Shown here in pieces: positions 1-5,394 of a DNA stretch of 6,100 bases. Origin of the DNA: Proteobacteria bacterium ST_bin11 (lineage in GTDB: Bacteria; Pseudomonadota; Gammaproteobacteria; Methylococcales; Methylomonadaceae). Location: NCBI GenBank assembly GCA_002083615.1, contig MSXO01000004.1, forward strand, positions 1-6,100, read 5' to 3'. Numbering within the stretch: the stretch's first letter is position 1; every line of letters begins with the position of its first letter. The position numbers and the translations under genes were made by a program. The notes below the pieces were generated by a model. It made no database searches. It saw only the letters and a program-made list of their open reading frames with translations, and was not told where the DNA came from.

Positions 1-2
1 CG

Positions 3-128
3 GATACCGGCACGCAACAGCGCACCGAAAAACCCAAGACCACAAGACGGCAGAAAAAGACCAACGCCCGACGCCAGGCGCCGAACGTTGAAGGACGAAT
101 GAAATACAAGCCTACTTCCCTACGATAA
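3..128 (+). CDS. Possible C-terminal end of a truncated upstream gene
   Basis: The first 100 bases are clearly more GC-rich than the AT-rich DNA that follows, which suggests the tail of a coding region cut by the window edge. The frame beginning at base 3 runs open to a TAA at 126-128. It would encode about 41 residues, very rich in Lys, Arg, Gln and Thr, ending Lys-Pro-Thr-Ser-Leu-Arg, like a disordered basic tail of a nucleic-acid-binding protein. The other two forward frames also stay open for about 90 to 100 bases (stops near 90 and 100), so the frame choice is a judgement based on codon third positions. No family is recognised. Confidence 0.3.
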   Translation, partial: DTGTQQRTEKPKTTRRQKKTNARRQAPNVEGRMKYKPTSLR

Positions 129-372
129 GACTTAATGTCTAGTACAGGAAAGCACGCTCAGGATAGGTATATGTGATTGAGATTTTTTAAAAGCGGTATA
201 GATTTAGGGTGTTCTGCATGGGAATGCAGGGGGGGATAACCGCTGAGCGAGAACATCTATGAATTATGAAGGTTGTTCACAACCCATCGAATTCTCTCTA
301 TAGATTCAGCAATATTCAAACTTACAGAGGGCCGGATCAATAGCTAGATTGATAGGATGATTTTAGATAGTC
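129..372. other. AT-rich intergenic stretch with small inverted repeats
   Basis: No convincing gene is seen between the putative upstream gene tail and the leftward gene of unknown function. Three short perfect inverted repeats are present. CTGCAT/ATGCAG has a 4-base loop (214-229) and runs into a seven-G tract. GGTTGT/ACAACC has a 2-base spacer (271-284). ATCAAT/ATTGAT has a 6-base spacer (336-353) and lies just past the stop of the leftward gene. None is followed by a clear T-run, so none is called a terminator; the 14-bp one could be an operator. Confidence 0.4.
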
Positions 373-591
373 TTAACTTGATTGCTCACCGATTGCTTCA
401 TCAGATTCTAATTTGCTCGTAGGCATGCTGGGTTTCAATGCTTTCGCAATTAGACTGTCGATCATTTCTCTCGTGTTTTTAAAATCTTTTCGAATAGTAC
501 TTTCATCTCGTAAAATTTCGGATTTCAAGTATAAATTCTGAGCTACGCCTTTAGAGCTGATTTTCTTATTTTGTTGGGCATCATCCCAGTA
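373..591 (-). pseudogene. Out-of-frame C-terminal tail of the leftward unknown gene
   Basis: On the minus strand, directly after the last credible codon of the 290-residue reading, the neighbouring frame stays open for 72 codons from TAC at 591-589 to a TAA at 375-373. It begins Tyr-Trp-Asp-Asp-Ala-Gln-Gln-Asn-Lys-Lys. It continues through a charged, helical stretch containing Leu-Tyr-Leu-Lys-Ser-Glu-Ile-Leu-Arg-Asp-Glu and Arg-Glu-Met-Ile-Asp, then ends with a polar tail. It has no start of its own and its composition matches the upstream protein. I read it as the original C-terminus, displaced by loss of one base in a homopolymer. A sequencing error would look identical. Confidence 0.65.
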
Positions 592-1415
592 AAATAAGCC
601 AACAAAAGGCCAATTAATTTGTTTGGTTGGTCAATTCTGACATCTATAATGTCAAACGCCTCTTGGTTAAGAACTTGATTTATGAGTTTATCCGGTAAGC
701 GATCAATTTCAGTTTTTGCATTATTCCTTAAATATTCTTTTCTTTTGTTGCAATACTCTAAAATAAATTCATTTAAAATTGTCTGGAAGGAATTTATTTT
801 GACATCCGTACGAATTACAAGCATTAATGAATTTTCTATTGATTCGCCTTCGTAATTTATCCAAGGACCATGAAAAATTAATGATTCATTATTGATCCTC
901 CTTGGTGTACGCAAAAAAATGGCAAATTCCTCAATAGGTATGGAGTCATCCTTAGTGTAGTTAGGGAGCGTATTAATGATGCTTTGAATTTTTATCAAAA
1001 CCTTTGGAATATCATTCCCATGAAGTAAATCGAAATATCGATAGCCATCGGCTATGGAAGACAATCTGATTTGTGAAACCTCACGTTTCCATTGCCCATA
1101 AATCTCTCGTAATCCCTTTGAAACTTTCTCATGTACTTTAGGGCTAACTGCTTTCGTATAGGAACGAGAAGTAACTTTATCCACTTGCAGTACATCCCAA
1201 GAAAATTCCATTAGTTCCAAATCTTTGATTTCCTCGTCAATAAATTTTCCTTCCTCCCAGAACTTATAGATGGACGCATTTATTGATTGCAAGTGTTGAT
1301 ACTGATCGCGATTAACTCTCTGAATTGCTCTTATGGTCCATTCCATTGGCAAGGCCTTGTTCAACTCAGCTTTCGTGTAAAGGTAGAGCAAATTGTCAAA
1401 TTTTGGTTCTGTCAT
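543..1415 (-). CDS. Hypothetical protein of unknown function, frameshifted near its 3' end
   Basis: This leftward gene starts at the ATG at 1413-1415 and, as sequenced, stops at 543-545 after 290 residues. The product looks soluble: no signal peptide or membrane segment, many charged residues, and an N-terminal Leu-Tyr-Leu-Tyr-Thr-Lys segment followed by helix-like sequence. From memory it somewhat resembles DUF6387-type proteins found beside integrases on proteobacterial islands, but this is tentative and no function is assigned. The last 15 residues (after Tyr-Phe at 274-275) read poorly. One extra base in the A run at 591-594 (T run on the coding strand) would switch into a well-formed 72-codon tail ending at 373, giving 347 residues. 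No strong Shine-Dalgarno precedes the ATG. The gene is divergent from the excisionase-like gene across about 100 bp, which suggests accessory cargo at the integrase end of the element. Confidence 0.7.
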   Translation of the reverse strand: MTEPKFDNLLYLYTKAELNKALPMEWTIRAIQRVNRDQYQHLQSINASIYKFWEEGKFIDEEIKDLELMEFSWDVLQVDKVTSRSYTKAVSPKVHEKVSKGLREIYGQWKREVSQIRLSSIADGYRYFDLLHGNDIPKVLIKIQSIINTLPNYTKDDSIPIEEFAIFLRTPRRINNESLIFHGPWINYEGESIENSLMLVIRTDVKINSFQTILNEFILEYCNKRKEYLRNNAKTEIDRLPDKLINQVLNQEAFDIIDVRIDQPNKLIGLLLAYFTGMMPNKIRKSALKA

Positions 1416-1516
1416 GATCTTTTGGGCAAGTTCGACGCCCTAACTAGCCTAGGTTATTTTGAAAAAGTCCGTGACACTAGACCAACGAAATTATTGCAAG
1501 TGAACTTCTGAAATAG
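1416..1516. promoter_or_regulatory. Divergent intergenic region between the unknown gene and the excisionase-like gene
   Basis: This 101-bp gap must carry the promoters of both divergent genes. A near-palindrome centred on CCTAGG (AACTAGCCTAGGTT, 1442-1455) could be an operator. Candidate promoter hexamers on either strand are weak (for example minus-strand TTGGTC at 1480-1485 with a CAAAAT-like -10), so no promoter is placed. Confidence 0.3.
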
Positions 1517-1858
1517 ATGTCAAAGATGATACTACCAAAATTAATTAGACAACGCGATGCGCCTGCTTACCTGGGGATGAGTGAGCCAATCTTCAATGAA
1601 ATGGTGCGGCCATACGTCACAGAAATTTCGATGGGACGATCAGTTTTTTACGATAGGCTTGACTTAGACGCCTGGGCTGATAAATTCAAAGCCGCGAACG
1701 GAAAGCCGGGCAAGCCAATGGAGGAATTATCATGGCAAAATCAACCCCCGGCCTTAGAAAGAAAGGCAACATCTGGCACATCGACAAAACCGTCGCGGGC
1801 ATCAAACTTCGCGAAAGCACTGGCGAAACGGAACTCGAAGCCGCTGAACGCTTTTTAG
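1517..1858 (+). CDS. Excisionase/AlpA-like DNA-binding protein overlapping the integrase
   Basis: This 113-residue protein begins Met-Ser-Lys-Met-Ile-Leu-Pro-Lys-Leu-Ile-Arg-Gln-Arg-Asp-Ala-Pro-Ala-Tyr-Leu-Gly-Met. That matches, from memory, a small winged-helix-like family encoded immediately upstream of site-specific integrases in many proteobacteria. The core at residues 5-60 (Arg-Asp-Ala-Pro-Ala-Tyr-Leu-Gly-Met, Val-Arg-Pro, then Phe-Tyr-Asp-Arg-Leu-Asp-Leu-Asp-Ala-Trp-Ala-Asp) is typical. The likely role is DNA binding at the attachment site or integrase promoter, as a recombination directionality factor or regulator; this is inferred from family and position. The last 42 codons share DNA with the start of the integrase in another frame. 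They still carry the family's usual Gly-Thr-Ser-Thr-Lys and Phe-Ala-Lys-Ala-Leu motifs, so the overlap looks genuine. No good ribosome binding site precedes 1517; an in-frame ATG at 1526 is the alternative start, but family resemblance favours 1517. Confidence 0.75.
   Translation: MSKMILPKLIRQRDAPAYLGMSEPIFNEMVRPYVTEISMGRSVFYDRLDLDAWADKFKAANGKPGKPMEELSWQNQPPALERKATSGTSTKPSRASNFAKALAKRNSKPLNAF
1720..1724 (+). promoter_or_regulatory. Ribosome binding site of the integrase, inside the upstream gene
   Basis: GGAGG lies 7 bases before the ATG at 1732, within the coding sequence of the excisionase-like gene. It supports this start for the integrase and suggests translation coupled to, or independent of, the overlapping upstream gene. 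Confidence 0.75.
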
Positions 1859-2787
1859 CAATCCGGATACAAGAGATCCGGAGCGTAGAGGTTTATGGTG
1901 AACGTCGTGAGCGAATCTTCGATGAAGCCGCCGCTCGCTTCATCGAAGAGTATGGACACAAACGGTCTTTGGACCGTGATATTGACACGTTAAAGGCTGT
2001 GATGCCTTATATCGGTGATCTTGCTTTAAAGAAAATCCATTCGGCTTCTCTGGATCAGTATATTCGAGATAGAAAGGCCGCTAAAATTTCTGCAGGAACA
2101 CTGAACCGGGACATGGCTGTCATTCTTAGAGTGTTGAAACTCTGCGTGGCGATGTGGCGTGATGAACAAGGTAGGCCTTGGCTCGATAATGCGCCATTAC
2201 TACCAACCGTTCAGGGCGTGAAACGTAAACCGCGCCCCATATCGGTTGTAGAGCAAGACAGGCTGATAAATGGTATGCCGCAATATTTGGCTGACATGGC
2301 ATTGTTCGCTCTGCATACCGGCTTGAGAGATCAGGAGATATGTGGCTTACAGTGGCAACACGAGCGCCGCCTTTCCGGAACATCGGAAATTGTCTTTATT
2401 ATCACGGAAGAGCGTGCGAAAAACGATCATGAAAGAATAGTGCCACTTAACTCCGTGGCAAGATCAATTGTGAATCGTTATCGGGATCAATCCGAGTTTG
2501 TTTTTCATCTGAAAGGCAACCGGTTAGAGAGGATGAACAACAGGGCCTGGCGAAAAGCGCGCGAAGCAGCAAATCTGGCTGATGTTCGGGTGCATGATTT
2601 AAGGCACACGTTCGGTATGCGTTTACGTGCAGCGGGTGTGAGCTTTGAAGATCGCCAGGATTTGTTAGGACATCATGCAGGACATATCACCACGCACTAC
2701 TGCAAAGCAGAAATCGCTCGGCTGATAGAGTGTGTTGAATTGCTTTGTGGCGATAGGCACGGAACAGAGCTTACGCTGATCCGGTAA
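1732..2787 (+). CDS. Tyrosine recombinase / site-specific integrase
   Basis: This 351-residue phage-type integrase should cut and rejoin DNA at the attachment sites of the element. The N-terminal arm-binding region begins Met-Ala-Lys-Ser-Thr-Pro-Gly-Leu and has a Trp-His-Ile-Asp-Lys hairpin. A core-binding SAM-like domain covers roughly residues 60-150, with the catalytic domain after about 165. The catalytic set is complete: Arg199 in His-Thr-Gly-Leu-Arg-Asp-Gln-Glu, probable beta-hairpin Lys230, His288 and Arg291 in His-Asp-Leu-Arg-His-Thr-Phe, His314 in Leu-Gly-His, and nucleophile Tyr323 in Thr-Thr-His-Tyr. Length is normal for the family. The start is supported by GGAGG 7 bases upstream. 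The first 127 bp overlap the excisionase-like gene. About 95 bp past the stop lies a tRNA-Lys 3' half, the probable attachment core, so tRNA-Lys is the inferred integration target. The enzyme appears intact and potentially active. Confidence 0.95.
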   Translation: MAKSTPGLRKKGNIWHIDKTVAGIKLRESTGETELEAAERFLAIRIQEIRSVEVYGERRERIFDEAAARFIEEYGHKRSLDRDIDTLKAVMPYIGDLALKKIHSASLDQYIRDRKAAKISAGTLNRDMAVILRVLKLCVAMWRDEQGRPWLDNAPLLPTVQGVKRKPRPISVVEQDRLINGMPQYLADMALFALHTGLRDQEICGLQWQHERRLSGTSEIVFIITEERAKNDHERIVPLNSVARSIVNRYRDQSEFVFHLKGNRLERMNNRAWRKAREAANLADVRVHDLRHTFGMRLRAAGVSFEDRQDLLGHHAGHITTHYCKAEIARLIECVELLCGDRHGTELTLIR

Positions 2788-2828
2788 GTCAAATCGTCAA
2801 AAAACCGGAAATGAAAAATGACAGTCAC

Positions 2829-2862
2829 AAAAAAACCAGCTGCCCGCTAAAGCTAACTGGTT
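2829..2862 (-). terminator. Rho-independent terminator-like hairpin downstream of the tRNA fragment
   Basis: Read on the minus strand, AACCAG pairs with CTGGTT (2857-2862 and 2834-2839) around a 17-base loop and is followed at once by a seven-T run that overlaps the end of the stem (2829-2835). It sits 20 bases past the CCA end of the tRNA-Lys piece, where a tRNA terminator would lie. It also faces transcription entering the integrase 3' end from the right. The stem is only 6 bp. Confidence 0.5.
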
Positions 2863-2881
2863 AATTTGTAAAGCTATTCGA

Positions 2882-2926
2882 TGGTGGGTCGTGTGCGATT
2901 CGAACGCACGACCATCGCATTAAAAG
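2882..2926 (-). other. 3' half of tRNA-Lys(UUU): attachment-site core
   Basis: On the minus strand the sequence has, in order, an anticodon loop CTTTTAA (2920-2926, anticodon UUU), a 3' anticodon stem (2915-2919), a 5-base variable loop, and a perfect T arm GTGCG/CGCAC around TTCGAAT (2893-2909). It ends with the 3' acceptor strand ACGACCC, discriminator A and encoded CCA (2882-2892). The acceptor strand fits a tRNA-Lys beginning GGGTCGT. The 5' half is absent: no D arm or acceptor 5' strand follows at 2927-2960, and the bases next to the loop do not pair with the 3' anticodon stem. This is the usual form of a tRNA-derived att core used by tyrosine integrases. Both flanks look like element DNA, so it resembles attP or a tandem-element junction rather than a chromosomal attB. 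Confidence 0.8.
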
Positions 2927-2931
2927 AGCAG

Positions 2932-2975
2932 TATTTGTTTTTTAACCTATTGATTTAACTGAATCAAAACAAATA
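2932..2975. repeat. 10-bp inverted repeat beside the att core
   Basis: TATTTGTTTT (2932-2941) and AAAACAAATA (2966-2975) are perfect reverse complements separated by 24 bases, starting 6 bases beyond the tRNA anticodon loop. The arms could be protein binding sites in the recombination complex or part of a replication control region. Nothing in the sequence decides between them. Confidence 0.55.
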
Positions 2976-2997
2976 GCCTTCACGTTGCATTGTATAT

Positions 2998-3040
2998 TTG
3001 CGCATATCCTTGCGTATCCAAATTACCCAGATTTTACCCA
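2998..3040 (+). repeat. Two pairs of short direct repeats (candidate integrase arm sites or iterons)
   Basis: TTGCGCATATCC (2998-3009) is followed directly by TTGCGTATCC (3010-3019), an imperfect tandem pair. TTACCCA then occurs at 3023-3029 and 3034-3040, exactly 11 bp apart, so on the same face of the helix. An 8-bp GATTTAAC also recurs at 2952-2959 and 3056-3063. Such spacing suits binding of a protein several times, either integrase arm domains near att or an initiator near the repA-like gene. Confidence 0.5.
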
Positions 3041-3062
3041 AGCGTCTACATTCGAGATTTAA

Positions 3063-3086
3063 CCAACTCCAGTCGTATAGAGTTGG
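3063..3086. promoter_or_regulatory. 7-bp inverted repeat upstream of the repA-like gene
   Basis: CCAACTC and GAGTTGG pair around a 10-base spacer, 52 bases before the repA-like start. There is no following T-run, so it is more likely an operator or leader hairpin controlling repA than a terminator. A weak promoter candidate downstream (TTGATG at 3096-3101 with TTTAAT at 3117-3122, 15-base spacing) is not firm enough to annotate separately. Confidence 0.35.
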
Positions 3087-3138
3087 CTCTAGGCCTTGAT
3101 GTGGCGTTCTTTAAATTTTAATTCTGAGGTTTCTCAAT

Positions 3139-4386
3139 ATGACAGACGCAACAAAGTTTTTGTTTGATCTACTAGAGGTAGGCAGTGATGATTGCAACTC
3201 TGACTCAAGTGATGTTCAAGGGGGGCGATACTCTAGATGGAGTGATCCTCGATATATCGCAAGTCGACATAAAGTGGCGTTGATGCAAGAAGCGAACAAA
3301 CTAAATCTGAAAACATTTTCCGATGTCTCTTTAAAGCCCATCAACTGGATAATTAACGAATGGATTCCTAGAGGTGAAGTGACAGCTCAAGTAGGGTTGC
3401 CAGGAGACGGAAAGAGCACATGGGCGTGCGCAATTGCAGCATGCGTCAGCAGAGGTGAAGCACTTTTGCACCCGAGTATTGAGCCAAATAAGCGAGGCCA
3501 CGTTTTAATCGTTAGCAATGAGGATGGAATCGACACCCTGACGGCGCGATTAATTGCTGCGGGAGCAGATATGACGCGCGTCCATTTTCTGAGTACCAAA
3601 GAAGGAGAAAACGGCGAGTCGCCCTTCGCATTTTCAAACGCGCGCGATCTGAACAGACTGGAAGGTTTCAATCTGCTTAACGAAGACAACATTGGACTGA
3701 TAATAATCGACCCAATTTACCTCGTGGTAGATGGAGACTGCTCGAACAATTCTAAAGCGCGTAAAGCCTACGAAAATTTAACTAAACTAGCAAAACAACT
3801 CGACTGCGGCATTCTAGGCATCGCCCATACGGTCAAGAATCCGTCCGGTAGGGACCCTCTCGCAAGGATTGCAGGAGCGTCGGCATTGAGAGAAGTACCG
3901 CGCGGCATCATCTTGTCTACTATCATCAAAAACGGCCCGACCCAGAACGGAGGCACACACGTTCTCGTTCACGCGAAAAACAGCTTAGGAAAGACTGATG
4001 GCGGCTTCCAATATTGCTTGCAGGCAATCGACCTTCCTAACCCGAATGGTGATCAGAATGCCGTGATTCGAACGGTTAAGATAGCCATTACAGGCGAACT
4101 TTTTGGTTCGGCCGAAGATATTCTCAACGAAGCTGATCGGCGGAAACCAGTTGAAACCGTAAATAAAACCCAGCTTGCTGAAGAGTTCTTACTGACCACC
4201 CTTAAGGATGGGCCAAAGCTTTTGATCGACATCCAAGAGCTTGTAGATACAGCCAATTTCTCAATGGCTACAGTAAAGATTGCCTACAATAACTTGCATA
4301 TCACATCAAACAAACGGATTGGCGACGGGCGATATGAATGGTCTTTGCCGGATTATCCAGTTGATAAGCCTGTACCTGACGAATGA
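3139..4386 (+). CDS. RepA-like RecA-fold ATPase (AAA_25 type), probable replicative helicase
   Basis: This 415-residue protein is a RecA/DnaB-fold ATPase of the kind found as replication protein RepA on plasmids, phages and integrative elements. Walker A is Gly-Leu-Pro-Gly-Asp-Gly-Lys-Ser-Thr at residues 86-94. A probable catalytic Glu128 lies in Val-Ser-Asn-Glu-Asp, Walker B is Leu-Ile-Ile-Ile-Asp ending at Asp191, and a motif III-like Leu-Gly-Ile-Ala-His ends at His230. An Arg-Ile-Ala-Gly-Ala-Ser-Ala-Leu-Arg segment (residues 243-251) is typical of the family. The first 60 residues are polar. The last 70 look like a small winged-helix domain that could bind DNA. A GAGG motif at 3126-3129, 9 bases before the ATG, supports the start. 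By family it would unwind DNA at an origin with a primase, but no primase is in the window. It is followed by parB on the same strand across a 122-bp gap, suggesting a replication and maintenance module. Confidence 0.85.
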   Translation: MTDATKFLFDLLEVGSDDCNSDSSDVQGGRYSRWSDPRYIASRHKVALMQEANKLNLKTFSDVSLKPINWIINEWIPRGEVTAQVGLPGDGKSTWACAIAACVSRGEALLHPSIEPNKRGHVLIVSNEDGIDTLTARLIAAGADMTRVHFLSTKEGENGESPFAFSNARDLNRLEGFNLLNEDNIGLIIIDPIYLVVDGDCSNNSKARKAYENLTKLAKQLDCGILGIAHTVKNPSGRDPLARIAGASALREVPRGIILSTIIKNGPTQNGGTHVLVHAKNSLGKTDGGFQYCLQAIDLPNPNGDQNAVIRTVKIAITGELFGSAEDILNEADRRKPVETVNKTQLAEEFLLTTLKDGPKLLIDIQELVDTANFSMATVKIAYNNLHITSNKRIGDGRYEWSLPDYPVDKPVPDE

Positions 4387-4441
4387 GAAGCTTCCTTAAA
4401 GTATCGATGCTGATAGCTTAGCCGCAAAATCCATCCGAAAA

Positions 4442-4475
4442 GCTGCTAATTCCGCTAGTTAGCCGAATTAGCAGC
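4442..4475. promoter_or_regulatory. 34-bp dyad with perfect 11-bp arms between repA-like and parB genes
   Basis: GCTGCTAATTC (4442-4452) and GAATTAGCAGC (4465-4475) are perfect reverse complements. The 12-base centre is itself symmetric (GCTA and TAGC around GT), so 30 of 34 bases fall in symmetric pairs. No T-run follows on the plus strand; only a TTTT follows on the minus strand, where no gene ends. It may be a ParB binding or centromere site, an operator for parB, or an mRNA hairpin between the two genes. It does not match the chromosomal parS consensus. Confidence 0.6.
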
Positions 4476-4497
4476 ATATATCGTCTAACTCCATTTC

Positions 4498-4508
4498 GTT
4501 TCCGAAAC
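4498..4508. promoter_or_regulatory. Small palindrome abutting the parB start codon
   Basis: GTTTC-C-GAAAC ends at the base immediately before the parB ATG and occupies the place of a ribosome binding site; no Shine-Dalgarno is visible there. A protein bound here, or a leader starting here, could control parB. The arms share GTTTC and GAAAC with parS but lack its centre. It could be chance. Confidence 0.3.
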
Positions 4509-5387
4509 ATGATAAATCATAACTTTAAAGAACCATTCGCTAATTATTCCTTTCAAACTGCCCCCGAGGGAAAATATTGCTTGATTGATGTGAATCTGAT
4601 CGATCCGAATCCTGATCAACCACGCCGCCTCTTTTCCGAAGAATCATTGGAGAGTCTCGTACAGTCAATCCTAGAAAAAGGCTTACTTCAACCCATCAAT
4701 GTTCAAAAAAAAGCGGACCGTTTTCAACTCATCGCAGGCGAACGGCGATGGCGAGCTTGTCGTATTTTGAATAAGCAACAGATCGAAGCGATAGTGATAA
4801 CAGTTGATGATCAGAACCGAGCAATTTATGCCTTGGCAGAAAATATAGTCCGGGAAGATTTGAGTGATTACGAAATCGGTAAGGCAATTCGAAGCATAGA
4901 GAATGAATTTCCAAGCAAAACAAACCTCGCTGAAGCGATTGGTATTAATCGTACCGACATGTATCGCTTTTTGGCTTTCGACAGCCTACCCGATTTCATC
5001 TTAAACGACTTGAATCGTGATCCAACATTACTATCGCGAACCGCAGCAGTTCAGATTAAAAAAATATTGGATGATCATCAAAATTCCAGCGTAGTGCTTG
5101 CATCTTTAGAAACAGCTTGGGGGTTGCTCAAGGATGGCAAGCTCCAGCAAACCCATATTACTCGGTTTGTTATTAAAGCACTCAAGGACGTCTATGAGCT
5201 AAATCAAGTTGCCACTGAAAACGTTCTCCTGAATGAAAATGGCAGTCAAATTGGACGAGTAAACCAAACTGAAAAGTACTGGACGGTTCAGCTGAATGTT
5301 GACGGGATTAATGAACAACAGCAGGAACAAATTCTTAATTTCATCCGGGAATTACTCAATGAACAATCCGGAAGTGTCGCAAGTTGA
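4509..5387 (+). CDS. parB: ParB/Spo0J-family partition protein
   Basis: This 292-residue protein has the ParB layout. The N-terminal nuclease-like/CTPase domain begins near residue 24 with Ile-Asp-Val-Asn-Leu-Ile-Asp-Pro-Asn-Pro-Asp-Gln-Pro-Arg. It carries the Gly-Glu-Arg-Arg-Trp-Arg-Ala box at 77-83 and a Glu-Asn-Ile-Val-Arg-Glu-Asp-Leu-Ser motif at 111-119. A helix-turn-helix follows at about 137-157 (Asn-Leu-Ala-Glu-Ala-Ile-Gly-Ile-Asn-Arg-Thr). A helical linker and a C-terminal segment, probably for dimerisation, complete it. By family it loads on a parS-like site and helps segregate the replicon; no ParA is in the window. The start lacks a Shine-Dalgarno. An in-frame TTG near residue 25, with GAGGG about 10 bases upstream, would remove only the poorly conserved N-terminus. 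The last five or six codons overlap the presumed left end of the decayed IS256-type insertion, so the natural C-terminus may have been replaced. Confidence 0.9.
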   Translation: MINHNFKEPFANYSFQTAPEGKYCLIDVNLIDPNPDQPRRLFSEESLESLVQSILEKGLLQPINVQKKADRFQLIAGERRWRACRILNKQQIEAIVITVDDQNRAIYALAENIVREDLSDYEIGKAIRSIENEFPSKTNLAEAIGINRTDMYRFLAFDSLPDFILNDLNRDPTLLSRTAAVQIKKILDDHQNSSVVLASLETAWGLLKDGKLQQTHITRFVIKALKDVYELNQVATENVLLNENGSQIGRVNQTEKYWTVQLNVDGINEQQQEQILNFIRELLNEQSGSVAS

Positions 5388-5394
5388 GACACCG

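Noticed and set aside
585..600. Programmed -1 ribosomal frameshifting in the leftward unknown gene
   Set aside because: The zero-frame codons TAT TTT ACT do not form an X-XXY-YYZ heptamer, and no stimulatory stem or pseudoknot was evident downstream.
1287..1511. Plus-strand open frame antisense to the unknown gene
   Set aside because: It mostly mirrors the start of the leftward gene, has no ribosome binding site, and its product has no recognisable features.
2126..2383. Minus-strand open frame inside the integrase
   Set aside because: It is a shadow of the well-supported integrase catalytic domain with no motif or start signal of its own.
2882..2960. A complete functional tRNA-Lys gene on the minus strand
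   Set aside because: T arm, anticodon loop and 3' acceptor are present, but there is no D arm or 5' acceptor strand, and the bases before the anticodon loop do not pair with its 3' stem.
3387..4256. Three minus-strand open frames opposite the repA-like gene
   Set aside because: They are antisense shadows over conserved ATPase motifs and lack initiation signals.
4442..4475. Intrinsic terminator between repA-like and parB genes
   Set aside because: The hairpin is strong, but the plus strand after it reads ATATATCG rather than a T-run, so termination is not supported.
4498..4508. A canonical chromosomal parS site at the parB start
   Set aside because: It has GTTTC and GAAAC arms but a single central base instead of the ACGT centre of the 16-bp parS consensus.
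4729..4923. Minus-strand open frame opposite parB
   Set aside because: It is a shadow of the conserved Gly-Glu-Arg-Arg-Trp-Arg-Ala region of ParB with no support of its own.
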